NCBI GenBank assembly: GCA_022539475.1
Contig: VCMS01000103.1
Location: 99,692-163,691, forward strand
Length of the DNA: 64,000 nucleotides
Direction: 5' to 3'
Source: Gracilaria domingensis
Taxonomy: Eukaryota > Rhodophyta > Florideophyceae > Gracilariales > Gracilariaceae
How positions within the stretch are numbered: the first letter of the stretch is position 1; each line of letters opens with the position of its first letter. Below, piece by piece: positions 55,390 through 64,000 of this stretch. Both the position numbers and the translations under genes were made by a program. The notes beneath the pieces are model-generated. The model was not told the DNA's origin. It ran no database searches and was given only the letters and a program-made list of their open reading frames with translations.

Positions 55390-55970
55390 TGTGAGATAGC
55401 GCCGTCAGGCGAAAGAGTCCTAGAGGCGCGATCCGAGTAAGTTCGTAAGCCGGGCGTGTAGTCCCGTGATCCGGTAGGGTATAAATGTAACGCGTGGAAA
55501 TGAACTCCAGAACCGGGCGGTCGTAGGGAGACTGGGCGATTGGGAGCGTCAGGCGCGGTCGAGATACGCGCGTTGAGTCCGAACGGCTTGTAGACCTAGT
55601 AAATGTCCCGCACGGTAAATTATCGCAGGTCTGTTTTAGCGAACTAGTAGTTTGGAACGGTGGTGCTTACCTTTTACTAGTTGGGCGTACGGGAGGATTG
55701 GAGGTGCATAAGTAGCACTTCGACGCTGCAACTCACATCGTACAGTCCGATTCGGTAGCCTGCCCACGTGGCGACAATATCCAGAGGTAGAGCCGGTGCC
55801 ATCTATCTACAACTATGCTACGTGTAGTTCCTATCGTGCAAATCCGCACGGCGTGCCATCTCCTCACACATGGGACACCTTCCATATCCAGCCAGCCTCT
55901 GGCGCAACCCTTCTTACCTGCCATACCGATCGGGTGAAAAATACCACAGCGCTGACTCCACTATACTACA
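55390..55970 (-). repeat. Element C 5' LTR (right copy)
   Basis: Partner of 45,652-46,232; equal length and about 28 substitutions by eye. It is followed on plus by the target duplication CTCAT. Octamers lie at 55,579, 55,608 and 55,844. Confidence 0.92.
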
Positions 55971-55975
55971 CTCAT

Positions 55976-56892
55976 GGCCGATGAAGTTCTGAAGGAAGTT
56001 GGACCGCGAGCGGCGCGGAAGAAAGCGAAACTCAGCCCGAAGAATCGATCGTGTCCAGCACATAGTTTCCTGCCGTGCAACGGGCATATCTCGCCAGGCG
56101 AAGGTTTCCAATTCCGCTAAGCGGTCGCAGTAAGTAATTTCCCCGCGGGTGCGGTAATAGGTCACGTCAAAGTCCGTCCCCGCTGGGATTGGGAACTCGA
56201 AGGGCACCCGGCCTTGCCGTATGTAGGCCACCGACACGAAGTTCGCCTGAGCCTCTTCCCGGGATTGCCGGTTCTCTCGTGCAACCTGATGAACAGGGAT
56301 CGCGATTAGCGTTCGCCAATCCCACGAAGTGGTCACCATCGCTGGGAGGTCCCCCGGAAGGGGGTTGCGCCCATTGGCTTACTCAGTAATGAGGCTTTCG
56401 TTGAACACCGCAGACGGGTGGAACCACGGCTCAAGCCGGAGACGCGTCTCATGTCGCCGGTTTGCCAGGTTGAGCCCTACAAGGGAGTTGAAAGATGACC
56501 AGACCACGTCCGGGCGGAAGCCGACGACGAGCCCCGCAAGAGCGGCATGTTGCGCGGAGGACACAGCGGCGTTGTTCTATTCCCCCACAGACTCGTTGGA
56601 GCCCTCTTGTTAGAGTAGAACGGATCAGAATCCGGTGAACCCCCTTTGGGGGAGCGGCGGTTGGTTCGGAGGCTGGTTTGGTGGAACGGCACCGATAGTG
56701 AGGTCTAGTTTCGGTGTCGGAGTATATGTGACCGCAAAAGCGAAAGAGAGTTTGGTACTCTGAGGAGATGCAGCTACTGCAGGACCAGAGAGCACGTCGT
56801 TGACGGTAGAAAGAGAAGGACATACCGGAGGACCGAGCAGTGCGCAGTTATATCGTTTTTGCCCCTGACGCCATCCTGCTCTCTTCGAGGTT
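55976..56892 (-). pseudogene. Element B antisense gene, N-terminal half
   Basis: Minus frames 56,892-56,625 (Pro-rich, TLSFAFAVTYTPTPKLDL region), 56,564-56,379 (RPDVVWSSFNSLVGLNLANR, then EPWFHPSAVFNESLIT) and 56,339-55,976 (YYRTRGEITYCDRLAE, RSILRAEFRFLPRRS) form the N-terminal half of the antisense gene. It ends at the element C insertion point and continues at 45,646. Stops lie between segments. No family is recognised. Confidence 0.6.
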
Positions 56893-57362
56893 GTATTGCC
56901 TCCCAAGGGTGATCGTACTTCAAGAATCATGGCTTTGGCCACTCGCGCCTTCGCCGGTGCACAAATCCTTATCGGAAGGACTCCCCGTTGTCACGCTGCG
57001 GCAATCCAACCTTTGTCTCCGCCAAAACCAACTTTGGAAGTTTTTCACCTTTTTTGTTTGTGTTCGACCCTGTATAGAGAATACCTCAGCGACACACCGT
57101 ACCTCTCTTATTCTTCTTTCTTTTTCGCTCTATTTTCCTTTTCCCACTTTGTGGTTTTCTTTTTATTTCGTAGCTGCTACAATCACGTGTGAGTCACACT
57201 TTTCTGTTCAACTCTCAACGCCCCGTCGTTACGGTTTGGCTCCGGTTTTACTCAGGGCTAGTTGTGCCATTCTAGAGAGGCTTTGTATTCTGGGTTACCT
57301 TCAGTAGAGAAAGACCCTGAACGTCTTTGTGCTGGTTTCCTGCTTGCAGGCATTGAAGCACA
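56893..57362 (+). repeat. Element B 3' LTR, 5'-truncated
   Basis: It matches the right 450 bp of the 5' LTR: gggtgatc, cttcgccggtgcacaa, ggactccccgttgtcacgct, tttgtgttcgaccctgtata, gagtcacact and cctgcttgcaggcattg. The left about 270 bp (U3 with the palindrome) is missing or replaced, and the extreme end is rearranged (gcattgaagcaca versus gcattgcattgcactaca). The many differences make it clearly older than the element C LTR pair. Confidence 0.75.
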
Positions 57363-58121
57363 GAAATAGTCGCGAATCCTTTTGCTTGGCATTTTTAAAT
57401 GCTTTGATTGATTCTTCTAGAGTTGGTCGGTTGAACCCATGCAGATTGTTGAACTTAAGAGTGCCCAGAGTTCTACATCTTCCATACAAGAGACGACATA
57501 GTTGTCTTCCTATTACACGGCGCGTATAAAAGTTGTCCGTAACGATAAGACGTCCTTGGTTGCTCGTCGGGTGTAGCTTAGTTTAATGGGCGAGTTGCGT
57601 ACACCACAATGCTGAAGGTGAAGATTTTGGAACAAGTGATCCATCAATGAAGCGGTTTACAGCTCCTCGCAAATCACGAAAAAAATTCGTATACCGCTGG
57701 ACTAATGTCTGATAAAATTTATTCCCCGACCCATTGTCCTAAAAAGAGTGTAGATAAGCGTCAGACCAGCCCAAAACATCATAAAATCGTATCCCGAACT
57801 TTATCGGTTTAGATTTCATGTAGAACCTGGCTCCCGTACGTCCCTTGCAATGAATTGTGTTCTCATCGAAAGAGATTACATCGACGGGTACTGCCAACGT
57901 TTCAAAATTTTGCATGAAATGTCCAAGTATCTGATCTGATTGGAATGCATAGCAGATTCTGAAATCGCTGCGTCGTGTTCATAGGCCGGGTATGTTCTAA
58001 GTGCCGCTCGAATGCTGGGAAAGCTGTTTCTTCCGATGAACGTTTTAAAGAAGGTGTTTCCCCATAATTGAGATGGACACCAGTAATCATATAAGCGATT
58101 GAGGCGATGAACAGATGTCAA
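57363..58121 (-). pseudogene. piggyBac-like transposase, N-terminal/central part
   Basis: The frame from 58,121 holds RLNRLYDYWCPSQLWGNTFF and IGRNSFPSIRAALRTYP. A changed frame then gives VDVISFDENTIHCKGRTGA, the block around the catalytic Asp, with PIKFGIRFYDV. Later come VTDNFYTRRVIGRQL, LLYGRCRTLGTLKFNNLHGF and KNAKQKDSRLF up to 57,363. There it is cut by element B, and the rest is at 39,257-38,384. Frame changes and a stop show that it was decaying. Confidence 0.75.
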
Positions 58122-59718
58122 GTTTTAAGCCTAGATAAGCCATTACCTCGTCCATCCGTAAAGAAGTTTTTTTTTATCTGCTTATGAGCTCATTACTAGT
58201 CCAAAGCCTAAGACATTTCATGAACGAAGAGTTCAGAAATAAGCTGAACAGTTCTAACTCACGCTTCTGAGCGAATGCTCTTCAAATTTTGTTCTCCTTC
58301 GTTAGACATAAACCACTTTGTTCCTGCGCATCACACTGCTGTTGAGATGAATGTTTTTCCTTCGACGGAGCTCAAGGCGCTGACTTTAAACTTTTTGAAG
58401 TTATACTCATCGCAATAGCATTGTTCGGCGGTGTCTAGGTTGCACTCAGTTGTATTGTGCTCATGCTCATTGGCATTGGCCAATTATGGTACGATTTGTG
58501 AGGCCATGTGCAAAAACTTTGCAATTTCTACTGGCTATTGCAGCTTCATTATCGCCATTACAACATTGGCTTTCGTTTTTGGCGGGTGTGCTTCTCTTTC
58601 AAAGCTGTCTCTGAGATTCTGTGGGCGTAATGTACATCCTACAAAAGCTTTCACGACTGGTTGCCAATAGATTTGGGCGTTCGTCAGTACGGCCATAAGA
58701 GGGAATATTGCCACATAGGAAAGTTCGGAGAGGAAAGCTTGAATCTGGTTTTCAGGGGGAACGTGCTTTTGTGCGACTTCGGGATTCAGATTGTGCACAA
58801 TGAACGTAGGTTTTCTTTTCTGGCCTGCTATTGGGGGCCGTATTGTTCTAGTCGAAGCCTTTGCATTGGCGCACTACTCCAAGTGACTGACGGGACACCA
58901 ATGAACGCCACTCTATGTACATAGACATAAAGCTCGTAAACACTTGGCAGTATCTGAGCCAATTATAGATTTTGTTGCCCATTAGTTGCTCTAGCTTATA
59001 TCTATTTGAACAGACATAACTGTTTCGTTTCAAAAGGGATAAAGTGATAACAGGTTTTGTCGTTTAGAAGTCTTTCCGACATATTTGAGGAAGAGCAGTA
59101 AAGAGAATGTTGATATTAGTAATACCTCTTCTGCAGGCAGGTCTCTCTCTCTCTGTTTATGGGTGTAACAGCCTAATTCCGGCGTGCTACAGAACGTTTC
59201 TGTTGAAAGAAACGTTCTCTCACTAGGCAGGTCAACTGCGTTGCTGAAGAGTGCGGGAAGTGAATCATCACAACGATGATTCTCTTTACTCAATAACGGA
59301 CGTCGCTCCTGTGGCGAATGCTTGGAAGTACTGAGGGACCGATCTTTGCTCAAACCTCGCGTTTAGTGTGTGCGAAATGCAACCAGCGTTTGTATACCAA
59401 GTATCGAATTTCTTCGATACTATAATGAAGACCGTTTTTGTAAGACGCAGTAGGAGCCCTCGCCCAGGCGCAGGCAGGGAGCGGCCTTCCCCGGTTGGTG
59501 GAGCTCAGGGTGGCTTCCTGAATCTCTGGGTAGAAGAGTGTTAAATAAAGTGGTGGGTCCTACCAGACAAGTCCACAGTTCTCTCGGCGTTAAGCACCAG
59601 TCTTCCAGTGTATAGAACTGAGAGAAATATTACAACAAGAGGGACGGTCTGCAATTCATAGATTCGTCACCTTTTCCTTTACTCATGACGTCCTCGAGGC
59701 CAACGATAGAAGGCTTCA
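58122..59718. other. No recognised gene; one perfect hairpin
   Basis: The left part probably includes the decayed 5' end of the piggyBac element. At 59,191-59,218 a perfect 11 bp stem (agaacgtttct / agaaacgttct) has a 6-base loop. A GC-rich stretch at about 59,450-59,570 has no assignable structure. The 107-codon minus frame at 59,353-59,030 has no family signal. Confidence 0.4.
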
Positions 59719-60984
59719 TTATCGCAGGACAACGCCGTGGCTCTGTACACACATATCGTGTGCTGATCTAAGCGCGAACGAAAACCTAGCAGGTTTCCCG
59801 TTCAACAAATGCTGTTCAGCACTGAAACATCTTGATTTCCCCTTAATCCTCCGTTCCTCCTCTTCTCTAATAACCGTTGCCGCTTCTACCTCCGCTTGCA
59901 TTCTCGCTGTACGGGATGCGCTTACCATAGAGAGACGAATCAGAACCAACAGGCCACAAACCCCTCCAGCGGCGTACCATTGCCACGGCGTCAACATAAA
60001 CACAAATTGGACAAACATGGGAATGAAGGGGAAAATCAGCAAAACTGTCGCAAGCGACCACTGTAGGTTCTGAATGGAGCTGATGATCAAGTAATTGAAG
60101 TAGGGAACTGGATTATACAAAGAGAAAGCAGCCGGTCGGAACGGAACAGGCAATACGTAGTCCTGATGTTGTGTCTCCTTATAACCGCCTCTTCCTTCAA
60201 AGCACTTCTTCTTCGCTGCCATCTCCGCAGTTGTCAGTTCGAAAGACACTTGAATGCGAGTCTGAACGTCAGGATGATTTGGGTGCTCCATGTTCACCCA
60301 CTGCTTCTTCTTGATGATTGGTTGTCTGGTTGTAACAATTTCGTCAAACAGTGATCGCAGCTTGATATCTGCTACAGCACAGAGCTGGTCTGAACCCAGC
60401 CCAAGGCTGGTGTCGTCAAATATCTGTAGCTTAAGCCGAGGCTTCACATCTAAGGACGGCAATTGCAAAGACCACTTGAGTCTCCAGTTAAACTCAGCAA
60501 CACCATCTGCGACATACTTACAAGTGTCAGTCCTTTTCTCGTCCTCTGACCGATTACCTAAACGAGCCTGAACATAAAAGGCACAAAGTTTGGCCGGATC
60601 ATTCTTTGCTAGCCTGTATGGCAACACACAGTCCATGATCTTGTAGACCACCACCCGCATTTCGTATGACATCTGTGGGGGCTTCGAGATGGGCACAGGC
60701 CGGAACATCTTAGGTCTCTTGTCGACTTCTTTGGCATCGAATATATCGATGAACATTTCCAACTGGCCTTTGAGATTCACAGATTCATCGGAATACAAGG
60801 AGCGAGTTTCCACAGGGGTTCTAGCTAGAGAACGCCAAGCAGAGTTGTACCAGCGTGCATCGAGGTCGACGACAGTCTCGCCTATCGTCTCCGACCATCC
60901 AAAGCCGAGTTTCCCGATGTTCACTGGCAGTTCCCTTTGCACCCATCCGATGCCGAGGGGTTTCCTTCCTTCCGCAGTCTGAAC
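59719..60984 (-). CDS. Ferlin-like protein, C-terminal C2 domain and membrane anchor
   Basis: The open frame runs from 60,984 to 59,719 without an ATG near its start. The listed GTG-initiated part begins at 60,942. It opens with ferlin-like IGETVVDLDARWYNSAW, VETRSLYSDES, and GQLEMFIDIFDAKEVDKRP. The last C2 domain follows (EMRVVVYKIMDCVLP, FNWRLKWSLQLPSLDVKPRL, KLQIFDDTSLGL, ADIKLRSLFDEIVTTRQPII). The juxtamembrane segment is FNYLIISSIQNLQWSL, then a hydrophobic anchor of two adjacent stretches (TVLLIFPFIPMFVQFVFML; AAGGVCGLLVLIRLSMV). Ferlins are tail-anchored Ca2+/phospholipid-binding proteins of membrane fusion with 5-7 C2 domains. Only the end is present, so upstream exons, a truncation or a rearrangement must explain the rest. 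A possible 3' splice site (ttcag) lies at about 60,980. Confidence 0.7.
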   Translation of the reverse strand, partial: VQTAEGRKPLGIGWVQRELPVNIGKLGFGWSETIGETVVDLDARWYNSAWRSLARTPVETRSLYSDESVNLKGQLEMFIDIFDAKEVDKRPKMFRPVPISKPPQMSYEMRVVVYKIMDCVLPYRLAKNDPAKLCAFYVQARLGNRSEDEKRTDTCKYVADGVAEFNWRLKWSLQLPSLDVKPRLKLQIFDDTSLGLGSDQLCAVADIKLRSLFDEIVTTRQPIIKKKQWVNMEHPNHPDVQTRIQVSFELTTAEMAAKKKCFEGRGGYKETQHQDYVLPVPFRPAAFSLYNPVPYFNYLIISSIQNLQWSLATVLLIFPFIPMFVQFVFMLTPWQWYAAGGVCGLLVLIRLSMVSASRTARMQAEVEAATVIREEEERRIKGKSRCFSAEQHLLNGKPARFSFALRSAHDMCVQSHGVVLR

Positions 60985-63900
60985 TTACTGTGACCACATC
61001 ATTCTCTGTCACTGATCGGGTATAGTAGTCTTCTCGAAGCATTCGGTCCTTTACTCATCTCTGCGCCGCACGGAACCACACAGGCAGAGTTCTGTCCACG
61101 CGGCTCTCAAATCATGTTCTCACAAGAAATAGTGTCGGTTGTCGTCATCATATCGTAATCGTGTGCAGTCTCCTTCTGTGGGCTCGAGAGTCTGGGATCC
61201 TCCATGTGACAGCACACTCTTCGACGTGCGGTAATGCGTTACGCGCGATTGCATGCTCGCGTTCAGCGTGCATGCTGAGTATCTAAGCACGTGATACTCG
61301 AACAAATCGTAGTCTCGCTCGCCGCCTACTACCAGCCATAGCGCGACCCGAATAAATGAATGCTGACCTGCGATGTCAGGCCGGTACCGCTATGTCTGTG
61401 CGCTCTCTGCGTCGTCATCTCTTCCAGCTACCTGCAATAGACTTGGTACACGAGGAAGCTTTATACTTGTCCACACCGCAGAGGGCTGCGAACCTCTCTA
61501 GAAGGCTGCTCGCTTCTGTTTGCCCTTGTGTCAACATGTGCACGAGTGCTGACGACACGCTCGCTCAAATGGCGCAAGAATGAGGCGGAAATGCGGCATC
61601 ACGTTATCGCCTGGTCTCCTTGGGTTCAGTGTACTGGTATGTTCTTCCAAAGCGTGATTATTTGCCCGCCAAAGACTCGGATTGATTCTCACTCTCGGCG
61701 GAAATCGACGCAGGGCAATTCTACTCGTAAGCAGGGATTCACTACACAAGTCCCGATGTGCACAGTTCCACGAGGCCAGAACCACGGCTTTTTCTTTTAA
61801 GTGTTCTGTTCCGTACTCCGTAGTCCAATACCTTGGTCGAGTCCGTCAACACCTAGGAGCGATTGAAAGTTGAAACATCCTCATCGACTTAACAATTCCC
61901 AACGCCTGGGCTATATCAGGCCATCATGTCAGCAAGCACGTATCGCATATCTATTCATGGAATTGTGCAATGACACAGACAGTATGTGGTCGCATAGAGC
62001 CTTTCGGCCCTGGTCTCGCCCCCCTCCGTTCTCGTCTCTCTTTGCGCTTCTTCCGTCGCGTGCGTGCCGCGCTCTTCTGTTTGTCCTTGCTCAGACCGTC
62101 CGACTGCTGCTCAATGCTTACTCCCCTGCCTCTCGTGGCAGTAGTCTAACATGTTACATTTCGTTTCGCGACCCAATGTTCACGTGATTACAAACCCCTC
62201 AGAATGCCGTATATCCTATGCCTTTTCAATCTATGCTTTTTGTTTTTATGCAAACCGGAGGAGATCGTATCTTCGTCGCCGATTGAGGCTATGACGTGCG
62301 TGCGCGCTCGCACGGTTGTTCGCGTTGCGAGTGCGTCTGAATTTTAGAGTATATGGTGTGTTCTCATTTACTGCGCATACATGACCGTATTCGCTGGGTT
62401 ACTGGCGCATCTGCGTACTGAAAGTGGATACCTCGTATACATAAACGCCGTATGGCTGCCGTATAGAGACGGTTTCTCTCGATGGTGGTGTTATCCGCGC
62501 ATAAGCTCGAGTTTTCGTCGCATGTCAAGCCTGCGCCGCCACAAATTGCCGTATCCGATGTCGCAGCGGCGAATTTCCACCCGTGTCCTCGGATGGTTGC
62601 ATAACTATAGCTCCGCTAACCATCCGATATATGTTCACGCTTGGCGGCCGAAAACGCCTAGCCTCTGTTATTTGGCATGCTCGCGAGGAAGACTAAAACA
62701 GTAACATTCCTCACTGAATATTGCAATTTCCTTCATATGCCAAAATTGCTGAGAGGAGGTGGACAAATCCCTGCCTCGCGACTGCCCCGGCTTAGCGCGA
62801 GATTGCCGAAAATAGCTCTATTCACCAGGTACACTTCTCCATAGCGTGGCATACCGGCTCTCACTGTCGCGAAGAGCGCGACTAAAGATATCCTCGAAAA
62901 GACCAGCACCGATGCTTCGGCCACAGCGCTGTCGTTGACCTTGGACACAGCCGGATAGTTTCTAGACCTACTCGTGTGGCCTCTTCTCAGTGGCTTAAAA
63001 GAGCATTGAGAGACGTTCGAGATACGTGCGAACGTATCTTGTCGGAAACAAGTTGGGTAAATCCAGCAGAATAGCTCACACATAACTATGAACATCCAGG
63101 CATTGCGACCAGGAGACATACCGTGGCAGGTACCACTCTGTGCAAACTTTCCCAACGGTGTCAGTCTGATCCATTTCCCCACAATGGGAAATTGATCGCT
63201 TTTCCTCATATCTCATAATCTCTTCCGGTCGTCATCTTCATTATCAAACATTTGACCTTCGCCTTTCGGTAGTGGTCCCTCCCTTCTCCAGTGTTGACAC
63301 CGTTCAGCCTCACCCACACCATCATCTAGGCGACACTAGCGTTAACAGACAGCAAAGCCACGACGATCCCGGCATCTTTAGTCTCCCATAGGCAATCACG
63401 CGAAAATCCTCTCGGATCCCAAAGACCGTCGTCTACTCGCAGGGTGCTGGGCGACGAAGAGAGCGGCTCCGTGTGCGCGACGCTGGCCAGTATCTGGCAG
63501 AGTACGCCGCGCGTGCAATAATTGAGACCAACGGAGTGTAATGACGAGATGCTGTCCAGAGGGCCCTTCAAAATGACATCGTATGAGTGACGAATGTACG
63601 TGACGTGGAGACGCAGTTCACCGAGTGTCGATACATCCTCTCTCTCGTCCCATCTGAGGCTTACCGAGCACCACGTCCGGAGTGGTGCGATATTCTCCAT
63701 TCTCTCAGTCTGCGCACAGTGGAACAGTCTCTGCGTCTTCTGTCAAGAGTTCTGCATCTGCATATCTCATCATGGCTCCTACTGCGAGCCAGCCCGCGTT
63801 GCATGTCCCTATCTTATCCATGCGTGCAGTGTTCAATACCACTGTCGACTGTTCAACACCCTGCGGATGTCTCGTCTCCTTCGTAGTCCGCCTCTGAACG

Positions 63901-64000
63901 TATACACTGATACATAAACTTGCAAACATATAACGGCTAGCTTCCATGCGTACGCTATTGTTCATTCGCATACCAATACCGTTATTCCCCGGATAGTCCA
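60985..64000. other. No recognised gene
   Basis: Upstream of the ferlin-like frame I find no further C2 domain. Open frames (for example minus 63,209-62,733 and 63,700-63,326) are isolated, overlap others and show no family signal. No inverted or tandem repeat was recognised. Confidence 0.35.

Larger units (their letters stand above)
45652..55970 (-). mobile_element. Ty3/gypsy retrotransposon C, full length
   Basis: C is 10.3 kb, bounded by two 581 bp LTRs and the direct repeat CTCAT (45,647-45,651 and 55,971-55,975). It lies on the minus strand with order LTR, PBS, gag, protease, RT, RNase H, integrase, a 3 kb block with one unassigned sense ORF, LTR. It inserted into the antisense gene of element B. 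By eye the LTRs differ at about 28 of 581 positions (about 95% identity), so it is the youngest layer of the nest. The octamer CCGTNCGG is strongly enriched throughout. Confidence 0.9.
39258..57362 (+). mobile_element. Ty3/gypsy retrotransposon B (split by element C)
   Basis: B starts with an LTR that opens TGTAGTGCAA and closes TTGCACTACA, has a primer binding site, gag, protease, RT and part of RNase H on plus, an antisense gene, and a 3' LTR ending near 57,362. Without C it is about 7.8 kb. It lacks integrase: RNase H ends abruptly near 44,690 and the antisense gene begins there. The flanks gaacc (39,253-39,257) and gaaat (57,363-57,367) may be an eroded target duplication. Removing B restores an in-frame piggyBac sequence. 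Confidence 0.8.

Noticed and set aside
57575-57610. tRNA-like string gggtgtagcttagtttaatgg
   Set aside because: It lies inside recognisable piggyBac coding on the other strand, and no cloverleaf can be drawn with the following bases.
59450-59570. GC-rich block as a structured RNA (SRP, RNase P or snRNA)
   Set aside because: I could not match conserved helices or motifs of any of these.

Overview
The window looks like repeat-rich nuclear DNA of a eukaryote. Host genes have no recognisable introns and sit in small islands, and about 85% of the sequence is transposable elements of many classes, mostly decayed and nested in one another. A florideophyte red alga (Chondrus-like) is my best guess from intron-poor genes, the mix of TE families and the closely packed island. 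This is inference; no marker gene settles it. No rRNA, CRISPR, bacterial operon or convincing tRNA gene was seen.

Layout. 1-3.1 kb: decayed DNA, including a pogo/Tigger-type transposase pseudogene split by a 190 bp inverted-repeat element. 4.2-8.9 kb: the host gene island: a coiled-coil protein (minus), ribulose-phosphate 3-epimerase (minus, frameshifted), a ketopantoate-reductase-like protein (plus, frameshifted N-terminus) and a truncated HAD phosphatase (plus). 8.7-11.6 kb: a large interrupted ORF set on the minus strand with a ParB/sulfiredoxin-like segment. 12.06-12.21 kb: a 112 bp MITE sitting at the centre of a palindrome made of its own type of termini. 12.4-15.6 kb: an EnSpm/Plavaka-like transposase pseudogene. 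16-17.4 kb: inverted repeats, a degenerate minisatellite and three hairpins. About 17.7-28.6 kb: Ty3/gypsy element A (plus strand, 5' truncated, with a 449 bp TIR element inserted in gag). 29-31.5 kb: PIF/Harbinger element 1. 31.5-34.0 kb: PIF/Harbinger element 2, with recognisable terminal repeats and a Myb/SANT companion gene. 35.3-37.1 kb: a hAT pseudogene.

38.1-58.1 kb is a three-level nest. A piggyBac-like transposase gene (minus strand) is split by Ty3/gypsy element B (39,258-57,362, plus strand), and B is split by full-length Ty3/gypsy element C (45,652-55,970, minus strand; two 581 bp LTRs; 5 bp target duplication CTCAT). Removing B brings the two piggyBac halves together in frame. 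59.7-61.0 kb holds the C-terminal end of a ferlin-like C2/transmembrane protein. The last 3 kb shows nothing I can name.

Two observations look new. Element C carries at least 37 copies of the octamer CCGTNCGG (either strand), densest in its 2 kb non-coding block beside an unassigned sense ORF. This resembles sequence-specific anti-silencing or regulatory systems of plant transposons. Also, elements A and B both carry a conserved antisense gene of about 600 codons between pol and the 3' LTR, with no recognised family.
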